Assembly: GCA_022559985.1 (NCBI GenBank)
Contig: JAFJTR010000019.1
Coordinates: forward strand, 310,001-374,000
Reading direction: 5' to 3'
DNA length: 64,000 nucleotides
Origin: Parastagonospora avenae f. sp. tritici 18332-5
Lineage: Eukaryota; Ascomycota; Dothideomycetes; Pleosporales; Phaeosphaeriaceae
The stretch's first letter is position 1, and each line of letters starts with the position of its first letter. Shown one piece after another: positions 1 through 9,180 of this stretch. Both the position numbers and the translations under genes were made by a program. Below the pieces are notes generated by a model. That model was given only the letters and a program-made list of their open reading frames with translations. It was not told the DNA's origin and did no database searches.

Positions 1-310
1 CATCCGGATCCACTTCGCTCCGACATATAACAGTGACCTCGTCTGTACATGAAGCATCCCGCCACCGGCTCAAGAGTTCGCCCTTCTTTACATCCCAACA
101 CAGAACTTCTTCGTTCGCGGCGGCGTATGCGCGTCCGGCGCCTGCAGGTCGATTCACTCCGGGCTGAGCCGCTCCTTCTGGGGTCCAGACTATGTTCGAA
201 GTGGCAGTCGCGACCACTCCGAAGGAATCTGTCTGCTCATATTTGCTAAATTACATTAGCGACAGTTCTTCTCCACATCTCAGCGCAACTCACGTGTACG
301 ATCTCACCAT
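1..310 (-). CDS. UTP12: Utp12/Dip2, U3 snoRNP WD40 protein (N-terminal part, runs off window)
   Basis: Two exons on the minus strand: 310-294 and 245-1, split by a 48-nt intron (donor GTGAGT, branch GCTAATG, acceptor TTTAG). The join gives a protein beginning MVRSYTKYEQ, followed by FGVVATATSNIVW and a stretch containing EEVLCWDVKKGEL and CTDEVTVI. This is the opening of the first WD40 propeller of Utp12/Dip2, whose yeast member begins MVKSYQRFEQ. About 87 codons are present; the rest lies left of base 1. In the known family the protein belongs to the UTP-B subcomplex of the small-subunit processome and acts in the nucleolus in 18S rRNA maturation. It is transcribed divergently from ARPC2, with 296 bp between start codons. 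Confidence 0.85.
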
Positions 311-606
311 TGTTGCGCCGCTGTTCGCAGTGATGGGATTCTAAAGGCGAAGATGAGGAGAAAATTGAAGGTGCTCAGCGCAGTATATACAGGCGCATAT
401 TCGTGACAATCCAAGTCTTGGTGGTTTGCGACACGGCGACGTCGAAGCTCTGAACTTTTCGCGAACTTTTTGGCAGGCATAATTGCGCTACTGCTGCAGG
501 CGGACCCACCACATCAGACATCACTCCCGAGCCTCCGCAACGCCCAAGCAGGCCACAGCTCCCCGCCATACCGAGCACCCCAACACACTGAAGCTATACG
601 GCCACC
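311..606. promoter_or_regulatory. Shared divergent promoter of UTP12 and ARPC2
   Basis: This 296-bp spacer separates the start codons of two genes transcribed outward and must hold both 5' UTRs and core promoters. I see no clear TATA box. It contains CT- and CA-rich stretches. The small open frames here on the plus strand look like chance. Confidence 0.5.
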
Positions 607-1759
607 ATGCTTCTCCTCGACTACCAGAACGTCCTCATCGAGTCCCTCCTCAGGGATCGCGTCAACGGGTGCGAACTACCCCGCAAATTCGGTCCAATGT
701 ATGGCTAATGGCGCACAGAGGAGCGGCAGCGAACATCGACCAGGTCGTCTCCGACTTCGATGGCGTCACATTCCACATCTCGACACCAGAGAGCAAGTCG
801 AAAATACTAGTGTCGTTGCGCATCAAGTGCTACCAGGAATTGATGCAATATGGTGCCCAGTCAGTGCTCGAGCGCGAGTATGGGCCCTACATTGTAGAGC
901 CGGAGTCAGGATACGACTTCTCGGTGCAGGTGGACTTGGAGAACCTTCCTGAGGATCAGGGTATGGTCAATCGTATCTCAAAGTACCGCAGGGTGCTAAT
1001 AGTCAAGCAGACGGCAAAGATGACCTGGTCCGACGCGTGTCCCTTCTCAAGCGCAATGCCATGGCTGCACCCTTTGAGCAGGCCTTTGACGAATTCCATC
1101 AGTTGCAAGAGGAAGCCTCCAAGTACACTTCAGAGGCGGCGCCGCAGGGTATTGCCGAGGGTGGTGAGACGCGAGCAATTCACTACCGAGAGGAGGAAGC
1201 TATATACGTAAAGGCCAGCCACGATCGAGTCACAGTCATCTTTTCCACCGTCTTCCGAGAAGAGACCGACAGGATATTCGGCAAGGTGTTTTTGCAGGAG
1301 TTTGTTGATGCCAGACGGAGAGCTATTCAGAACGCACCACAAGTGTTGTTCAGGAATGAACCACCACTCGAACTGCAGGGATTCCCGGGCATCAGTAACT
1401 CGACCTCTGGAGAGATCGGCTACATCACTTTTGGTAAGACAAATCGCAAGCCGAATTGTCCCAGAGCTAACATCAGCAGTCCTTTTCCCTCGCCATTTGA
1501 CAAAGCAGAGACGAGACGAAGTCATCTCGCACATTCAGACCTTCCGTGACTACTTCCATTACCACATTAAGGCGTCCAAGGCGTTTATCCACTCTAGGAT
1601 GCGCAAGCGGACGGCTGACTTCCTCCAAGGTATGCACCAACATGTTCTAACAAGCTAAAGCATATGCTGACGTCTGCAGTCCTCCGTAGAGCAAGACCCG
1701 AGGCTGAGGAGAAGGAGCGCAAGACTGCCAGTGGCCGAACATTCAGAGTACAAGCATAA
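607..1759 (+). CDS. ARPC2: Arp2/3 complex subunit 2 (p34-Arc/Arc35)
   Basis: Five exons: 607-668, 719-960, 1011-1433, 1480-1629 and 1680-1759; the four introns are 46-50 nt and the product is 318 residues. It starts MLLLDYQN and carries family landmarks in order: DFDGVTFHIS, VEPESGYDFSV, DLENLP, LLKRNAMAAPFEQ, IHYREEEAIYV, DRVTVIFSTVF, GKVFLQEF, APQVLF, PPLEL, IGYITFVLFPRH, TFRDYFHYHIK, AFIHSRMRKRT and a tail RARPEAEEKE. Human ARPC2 is 300 residues, so the length fits. p34 forms the core heterodimer of the Arp2/3 complex with ARPC4, contacts the mother actin filament and supports branched actin at endocytic patches. All joins restore the reading frame exactly. I see no anomalies. Confidence 0.97.
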
Positions 1760-2147
1760 ACAAAACACCATGCAGTACAATTGGATCAAGCCGCGTTCGA
1801 GAAGACACACTTCTCTCGCTAGCCATATGCGTTGTGGTAGCGGATTTGACAGTGCCGGACGTGAAGTGAAAGTGATGATATAGAACTGGTGGGAGATGCT
1901 GGAGGTGCGAGAGGACGAAAGAATCACAAATTTTGATCAAAGCAAGCAAGTTTACCATATGCTATCATGTTCTTGCCCGAGCCGTGCTTTCACTTGACTT
2001 GATCCCCATGGCTGTCCCCCATCCAGAGCGCACGGACCAAGTGCGTCAGTCGCGACTTCCACTTTGGACGCGTTCCAGCTTAACTTTTCCCACCCTCACG
2101 CTCCACCATTGCTGTCACACCGTTCTCCTTCATACATACCCGCCACA
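1760..2147. other. Intergenic: ARPC2 3' end and dynamitin promoter
   Basis: This 388-bp spacer lies between two plus-strand genes. It holds the ARPC2 3' UTR and the upstream region of the next gene, which becomes pyrimidine-rich just before 2148. I see no further gene. Confidence 0.5.
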
Positions 2148-3425
2148 ATGTCTGAAGGAACGAGACCCAAATACGACAACCTCCCCGGCATTGACACTGC
2201 GCCCGACATCTATGAAACCCCCGACCTCGCCGAAGATGTCTCAACAATTCAAGCATCGACTGTTGTTTCCGAGGACGAAGACGGCGAGTCCGCGCTGGAC
2301 CGGCAGCGGTTCCAGACCGACCAAGCCCGCAGTCGATTTCAGCCTTCCAGAGTAGACGCACAAGGTGTGGACTTCTCCGACAACATTGCTGCCCAGCGCA
2401 GGTCGTATCGCACAACCACCCGGGCTAGGCGGCGTCGAGGCGAGATTCTGGGCGATGACAGCGACGAAGAGAAAGAGAGCTTCGAAGCTAAACTCAACAG
2501 AGTGAAGAGAGAGCTGCTGGAGCTCGAAAACGAGTACGAGCGCAGGGTTGAGACGGGAGACAAGTCACAGATCGAGGAGATTGATCCGAAGCAGCAGATG
2601 GAGTACATTTCGAACAAGGTCGACTCAATATACACAATGCGGCGCGGAGGTGCTCGGGGCGCCGAGGCACAGCTCAATAGGACAGTACAGAAGTTCAAGG
2701 ACTACAAGCCCTTTGATCCGAGCCCAAGAATCACCAAAATCGTCGCGAAACAGCCACCCCTGCCCGGTACACAGATACAGAGAAACCAGCTGGAGTACGT
2801 TCTGAACCAAGCGGCCGATTTTGACAAGAGGATCTCGCAATTGGAGAACAACCTAGGCTTGAACGGAAACACAATGCCTGAGCTTAGCGACAGACCGTCA
2901 TTTCCTGTCTTAACTACACTGCAAACATTGGAGCAGACGCTCGGTCTGCTCGGAGATGCGTCAACAAACAACCTCGAAGGTGCGATACAGCAGATCAGGA
3001 AGCTCACGGCGGATGCCGAGCAACTCAAGGCAACGCGAGAGGATGCTGCCCGCGCAAGCTCAATTTCGAGTGACGGCAATTCGCCTGCATATCCGGACCA
3101 GGAGGCGAAGATCAACGCTCTATATGGCACACTACCGTCAATCGATAAGCTCTCTCCCGTACTGCCCTTGATCCTGGAGCGATTACGCACCCTTCGCCTT
3201 GTACACACGAGCGCGTGGCAGGCCGACGAAGTCTTGACAGCTTTGGAGGCACGCCAATCAAGGCAGGAAGAGGAGATCAAGAAATGGGAGAAGCAGCTCG
3301 TCGTTGTGGAGAAGGATATGGAGAAGGCAACAACGATCATGCACAATAATATGAAAGTCGTCGGCGAGGATGTCAAGAAGATTGATGCGAAGGTCGAGAA
3401 GTTGCTGAATGGTGGCGGTGCATAG
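2148..3425 (+). CDS. Dynamitin, dynactin subunit 2 (p50/Jnm1-like)
   Basis: A single exon encodes 425 residues. I chose the ATG at 2148 (MSEGTRPKYDNLPGID) because the family begins with a short acidic N-terminus containing KYxxLPGID and an ETPD motif; the frame stays open upstream to 2064 but that part looks like UTR. The rest is mostly heptad-rich helix: FEAKLNRVKRELLELENEYE, QAADFDKRISQLE, a leucine-rich middle and a long C-terminal coiled coil ending near KIDAKVEKLLNGGGA. Dynamitin anchors the dynactin shoulder and links dynein to cargo and nuclei. Human p50 is about 400 residues. Low sequence conservation is normal for this family, so the name rests on the N-terminal motif plus the coiled-coil plan. 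Confidence 0.92.
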   Translation: MSEGTRPKYDNLPGIDTAPDIYETPDLAEDVSTIQASTVVSEDEDGESALDRQRFQTDQARSRFQPSRVDAQGVDFSDNIAAQRRSYRTTTRARRRRGEILGDDSDEEKESFEAKLNRVKRELLELENEYERRVETGDKSQIEEIDPKQQMEYISNKVDSIYTMRRGGARGAEAQLNRTVQKFKDYKPFDPSPRITKIVAKQPPLPGTQIQRNQLEYVLNQAADFDKRISQLENNLGLNGNTMPELSDRPSFPVLTTLQTLEQTLGLLGDASTNNLEGAIQQIRKLTADAEQLKATREDAARASSISSDGNSPAYPDQEAKINALYGTLPSIDKLSPVLPLILERLRTLRLVHTSAWQADEVLTALEARQSRQEEEIKKWEKQLVVVEKDMEKATTIMHNNMKVVGEDVKKIDAKVEKLLNGGGA

Positions 3426-4413
3426 CGAGCGAGCTTGACGGCACGCCAGCTGTACAAACAGCACGATGCCGAGACTTGTCTACAGCAGGCTTCGGCCCAC
3501 CAGTTTTATGGACAACGATACCCCTTGACCTTCACGAAGCACGTTACATACAGCCAATATACCCCAAAATCGTCTTACAAAAATCTTGTCCATGTTGTTT
3601 CGTCTTTCACCTCGCCATACAAGGGTCTATTGCCCATGATTTTTCGTTCAAATCTGTTGCTCTGCTGCTATGAGTTTGGTGCATGCATCACACTTTCTTA
3701 CCCTCACAACGACATTTCCGGCTAACGCTAACGCATTGGCAAATCATGACATGTCGCAACGATGATGTCTCGTAAGGGTATCGTCGCTGTTCTCGCTCCC
3801 GATCAAAACGCAGTCGTGACCAATGGGGGCCCTTCAGGCTGAGGTGGCTTGGAGTGCATCATCCTCCGCGCTTAAGCATGAGAAGGACCTCGAAGACTGT
3901 TGCAACCTAACTTCAACCATCTGCAACATTCTTCTAACTCTCTTCGAAATCAGTCAACACCCGAGCACAGAAAGATCATATTCCCTGATCTGTTCCCATC
4001 GAATTTACACCTCATATGAGCTAACTGAACCGCTCAGCCTGGTCTGGACTATTCGCTTATAGAGTGAGGATCCCTTTAGCTTGGAGGTGTTGCTACCGTT
4101 GCTGCTTCTAGTGCGAATGAATACTGATGCTTATAATGGACAGGTTGCGAATTTCACGAATCTCTGAGATCAGCTTATTCCAGCGCGATCAGACTGGATT
4201 GTGACTGCATCAGGATTCTTCGCTCACTTAGTATTGATGCAAAGTTTCTGAACGCTAGGAAGCGATACCAGAGAATCAAGCTCGGCATTCAGGATCACTT
4301 CACACAGTGGAGTCACCACACCAGCCTCGGAATAGTGGAGCAAATAGCCACTGGAGTTACACTGCAAGAACCATCTTCGATGTGCCCTACTATTGTACTG
4401 TGTCTGAATCACA
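3426..4413. other. Intergenic, no gene seen
   Basis: This 988-bp spacer lies between dynamitin and the C2H2/SANT gene, both plus strand. Only short open frames without recognisable content occur. The distal part is presumably the promoter of the gene at 4414. Confidence 0.5.
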
Positions 4414-7400
4414 ATGGACGAAAATCTTGAATGCGAGTCATACGCCAATCTCAATTCGAGTTCGGTCTCAGACGATGTTGATGAGACTGCATCCCGTGGC
4501 CGACCACTATCATTACGACGACAGCTTAACAAAACTCGGTGGGCCCCTTGTGGCAGCCACAGGCAAGAGCCGCACAGTCCGATGCGGGCTTCCGTAGCCC
4601 ATGATACCATTGCCCATACCCAGGGGCCAACTGACAACCATGGTGAAAGCGACATTATAAGCTGCCAGCAATGCGATCAGGCATTTTGGGGTAGACATAG
4701 ATCTGGCAGCCGTGCGCGCCACATGCGTTTAGAACACCCTGAAGCAGGTAGTGATTCGGAAGAATGTCTCGCACCTGGTTGTTTCAAGACTTATCGGCGG
4801 ACAGATGCTAGGCTGAAGCACATGCGTAGAAGACACCCTGAATTGAACATTGAACCAGTCCAACGAAGACGAACTCAGGAGAAAGTCAATACCGCCAACA
4901 ATCACTCAAGGTCTGCGTCACCTGCAAATAGCAGAATGACAGACGAAGGATCGTTTCCAGCCAGCTCATCACACTCAGATCGCGAATCTGACTCAGCTTT
5001 GCCAGTAGATGTGGAACAGCATGGCAAGGATCTTACTTCTCAGACATTGACGGAGAATATGCATGCATTGGGCTACTTGTGGTCTCCTGAGGAGGACGCA
5101 ATTCTGATCCAGGCAAGGGCGCATGGATTGAACTGGAACCAGGTTTCACCGAAACACTTTCCACATCTTTCGGCAAATACCGCGATGAAAAGGCACGAAT
5201 TGTTAATGGAGCGTCTGCTCGAGCATAGAGATCATGTCGAGCGTGGTCCACTTCCGACATTCAATATTCGTACAGAGACACCGGATCTTTTGACTGGATT
5301 CGCCGCACCTATCGCAGCCAAACCAGCAGCCCCAGAGGAGACTACAACAGCATCGAGCATAGAGTTTGATCAGATTGTTCCACCAAACACAACGTACCAT
5401 GGTAACTCAGAGGCTGCTCAGACTGTTCTACCTCGTCAAGATGCGGATGTTGCCCAACTGTCTTCCCGTGACGTTGACTGGGGTACGGCTACGTTCAGCG
5501 GTCATGAGTCCTACGCTGCTAGCAACTCCAGCAGCTATTTTTCTCACGCCAATTCCGTTCTCTCTACCGCATCTTTAGCATCTTCAGCTACAGACCTGTC
5601 CAAACATAGCATCTATTCGGCAGATCAGATTGCTAGAGCGACCAAAGAGCTTATTATCATACTGCAAGAAGACACTGCCTTGGCTACTTTGTACGAACAT
5701 GGCGTTCAAAGTGCCAGTATCGGACCTGGAAGGCTAGAAAGGAACCTCCGTCGACTCTTTAGGGGCTACGCAGACCTCTTAGATAAAGCTGCAGGAGACA
5801 CAATCGAGCTACTTGCGGCTCGGCTCGTGAAAATGAAAGCAAGAGCGGTGGCTCGCTCCATTGTGCAGAAGTACGATTCCGACAAATTGCCTCAGATGAC
5901 GGTCGCCCAGATGAAGATGAAACATGAGCAGGACCAGAGCTCCGAGGAAGAGAATGATACCAACCAAGTCGATGAACGTATCTTCGAGGACCTTTTCCAC
6001 TTTCGAGATTTTCTGATCCGCGGTGAAGCGTTCACCACATTAAGCAGGCAGATACAATCCTTCATCCTACCCAAATTGATCCGTGAAGGAATATCAGAAA
6101 ACAAGAAAGGCAAAGGCAAGCTGAGGGCTGAACATTGGGACACGGGCACCTCAGGGGAATTTGCTCCGCCACCAAGATTTGAAGCCTCTACAAACATCGA
6201 TCTCTGGTCAAGTAGGGCTGTTGTTGAGGCATTGATCAGTGACACACCGCGCGAGATGCGATTGCGTGGCCGTTCCCAGTCACTGCGAAGTTTCCGCGAT
6301 GCACGAGTGAGTGGCCTCCTGATGTGTAGTGTTTTATACTTACAAAGCTAGGAAATTATTGGCCATAACAATCATACAGAGGCAAACATAGAGGCAAATG
6401 CAATGAATGGACTAAAAGAGCCTGGTATTGAGTCATCGCACCAGAATAGCCTGTTCTACGTCGAACCCAGAAGCAAGAATCTCACAGAGCATCATCGTAG
6501 CACCCGTTCAATCGCCTCGTCGCCACCTTTTCTGGGCGGATCAAAGCAGAAATTTCAGACTGATCGAATAACTAAGGAGCTTCGTGTATTTCTTTTAGAG
6601 AACAAAGAGCTGCTGCCACTGTACAGACATGCGACTGCAAACTTCCTCGATACACTACCGGTAGAGCTGCGTCGCGACTTCCGTCAAATTTTCCAAGAGT
6701 ATGCATGGAATCTTGACATTTCAGCGAGTAACGAGCTCGAGTCCCTGGTTTCGCTCCTCGTTAGAAAATACCCAAGGGCTTTGGTGGATCATATCATTGA
6801 AATTTACGACACGAAACAGATGACTATGCAGACGCAAGAACAATGCTTCAATCAAGAGGCAGATGCACAGATCCCGATTGGAAATGATTCTTTGGGTCAA
6901 GGCGACATTCAAGAGTTTTTGCTCCGTGGAGACGCTTTTACAACACTCTGTGCTCGTTTGAGATCACTACATCAAAGGACCGAGTATCCTGAGGCAGCAG
7001 GAAAAAACATTGATGACGCCGAAAGAGCTGCTAACGTTGCAGCCAAACACCAAGGAGACAATCTCAGCACTCCAACCATACTCAAACTCCGAAATACGAC
7101 CAAGGGGATGTTCGAGCTCCCCAGATGTTTTTCGGTTGCCGCTAGAAGCATCCCTCAAACGACGAGAGCCCTGAAAAGTAAAGCTATGATCGCTATGGGT
7201 TGTCTGGAACCGCCTCTGAGACCTGGCTTCACGCGATTAAGATGGCAGTGTGTAAGTACAAAACGAACGTGCAACAAGTCGATATATACTGTGATGCGAG
7301 TAACTGAGTGACTGATAGACGGACAGAGATGCGGTACATCATTTCATGACGATGTACGTGAGATACGCGTTGGTGGACTGGCAAAACTCATCGAGCGATT

Positions 7401-8352
7401 ACAACAAGCTACCGGTACAACAGTGGCTGTGACGACTTACAACGAGGGTTCTTCTAGTCAGAAATACACGTTCCAATACCCAAGCTTCGTACGTAACGTC
7501 GCTCAAAAAGTTGCAGCTGCATTTGGAGAGTCCAAAGATCACTTTCCAAGACTGCCACAACACATGTCCACTCCCACGACATTAGTCACTGTTTCTCCTA
7601 CTCACAGTACTTCTCCGAATCAGGATCTGCACATGATGGCATGTATGCGTCTTGGTCGACACGGTCATACAGTATACCAGGATCCAATGGACGAGATAAA
7701 GACAGACAAAGCACTATTCTCCTTAATAAGGACTCAATTAGCTCAACGTCGAGGCCGCCTGCGCAATCTGCTTTCCTGGAATTGCGTCCAAGAAATCTAC
7801 TTCGTGAAGGTTCGTTCAAACCAGTCCTTATTACTGCGCCTTCACTAAAAAGACATCAAGTTTCGTCTACGTCAGGGCGGCAGTGCCGAACTTCGCGTTG
7901 ACGGATCATCGTGCGCGTCCCGAGCGCAGCTTGGATGTGAATGCATACCACCATCCACCAACACCGAATATGACTGCAGCCCTGCCGGCCCTCCAGATAC
8001 GTGCCCACCAGTCACTTCGCAGTATCTGATGCACATGCTCACATCTCCTGAGTGCAAGATAGACGAAAACCAGACGTGGGTACTCAACCAATTACCCAAA
8101 AGACGTGGACAGATAGACGTGGAAGTCAACAAGTACGCTGATGGGTGGGGGCTCGATTTCAAAGAGGACCTAGATGGGCGAGTATTGTCTGGCATGGTGT
8201 TCATTGTTCTGACGGCTAGTCTTCTCTTCTCTGTACTCTGGTCAGCCATTGAGAAGGATATACAGGGTGGTTTTGGTGTTGGATCGTATATCGTCGCGGC
8301 GGTCGCTGTTCCTGCTGCGCTTGCGTTGAATCGGTCGGGGAAATTGGGGTGA
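4414..8352 (+). CDS. C2H2/SANT multidomain protein with C-terminal membrane helices
   Basis: Four exons: 4414-6306, 6352-7251, 7327-7809 and 7861-8352; three phase-0 introns (45, 75 and 51 nt); 1255 residues. It looks like two genes until the 45-nt intron at 6307-6351 is removed. Two C2H2-like fingers lie at about 84-108 (C84, C87, H103, H108) and 118-141 (C118, C123, H136, H141). A SANT/Myb-like segment (LWSPEEDAIL...) spans about 221-268. A helical module occurs twice, at about 401-550 and 700-840 (RxTKELxxxL, LYEH/LYRH, RGEAFTTL/RGDAFTTL). The C-terminal part holds a RLRWQC-RCGTSF junction, LHMMACMRLGR, YFVKFRLRQGGS and a Cys-rich DGSSCAS...CECIPP stretch. Two hydrophobic helices lie at about 1200-1222 and 1233-1248. 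I recall similar C-termini in other uncharacterised fungal proteins but know no function. DNA binding and membrane anchoring are inferences. Confidence 0.85.
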
Positions 8353-9128
8353 TTCCAAAGGCTTGGGCAAGGGATACTACACCTGTAGCTCAGATTTTTC
8401 CATGCTCAAGCAAAGTTGCAGTTTTTGACCAACATCTATCTCACTTCTGACCAAGCCATCCATCGCCAAATGACCCCAACTCAGGCCACAATCATTTTAT
8501 CCATCTACTTTTGGAGGCGTTCTACTTCCTAGAACAGTATGCAGCCTTCTTGTAGGTCCTGGCAGTGATTCCACATCAACCAATGGCGGTTGCAGCTGAG
8601 GTTGATGCAGCTTATGTTTACCGACCGCCCAGCGCTTATGACATCAATGTCTTCTACCTTCTCCCCACTAAGATTTCTTCACGTCTCTTCCTATTTCTCT
8701 GCGTTCTGGTCGCCGCGTATCTCGACGTCGTTGCTCGCCATCGGGCACGCCGAACACCTATGCGACTCAAGGAGCCAACCCGAGCAGCGAAATGTTCAGC
8801 CTTGCAGCCTTGTCTCCGGAGATATAGAGAGCTAACTCGCCATTCAATCAGCCAAAGGAGAAATTTTTGCTCATAATGCCGTATTAGCATCCAGGAAGAC
8901 TGTGCCGGGTCAAGCAAAGGATCTATATTGACGGTAAAGGCCGTCGTCACAATTTTGAGGAGGTTTTCCCCCACGAGAAGGCTCGAAAGAACAGGCTCTG
9001 TTCGAATGTCCACACGAGGGCTACTGAGTACTATCCTAAGAGAGGCTCAATTGTTCCATACTCGCTTCCCTCACCGACCAAGCCTCTTTTACCATCTTCA
9101 TCAGCTGCTAGTCAATTCCCATCGTTAT
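8353..9128. other. Intergenic between tandem paralogues
   Basis: This spacer of about 780 bp separates the intact C2H2/SANT gene from its broken paralogue. Short open frames run on both strands, none recognisable. I could not find degraded copies of the zinc fingers or SANT segment, so the pseudogene either never had them or lost them. Confidence 0.45.
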
Positions 9129-9180
9129 CAGAAATAGCCGATTCTCATCGTCATCAGAAATAGCCGATTCTCATCGTCAT
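9129..9180. repeat. Perfect 26-bp tandem duplication
   Basis: Bases 9129-9154 and 9155-9180 are identical copies of a unit starting CAGAAATAGCCGATTC; a third, imperfect copy follows near 9206-9225 and grades into a TCATCG-type microsatellite to about 9245. Because 26 is not a multiple of three, the duplication shifts the reading frame. It also places a TAG (9135-9137) in the frame that opens into the pseudogene downstream. Confidence 0.9.

Noticed and set aside
2702..3457. 251-codon open frame antisense to dynamitin
   Set aside because: Ser/Cys-rich translation without domain or splice logic; a shadow of the helix-rich sense gene.
6403..7311. Separate gene starting at ATG 6403
   Set aside because: A canonical 45-nt intron joins it in phase to the upstream exon, and the helical module is then duplicated within one protein.
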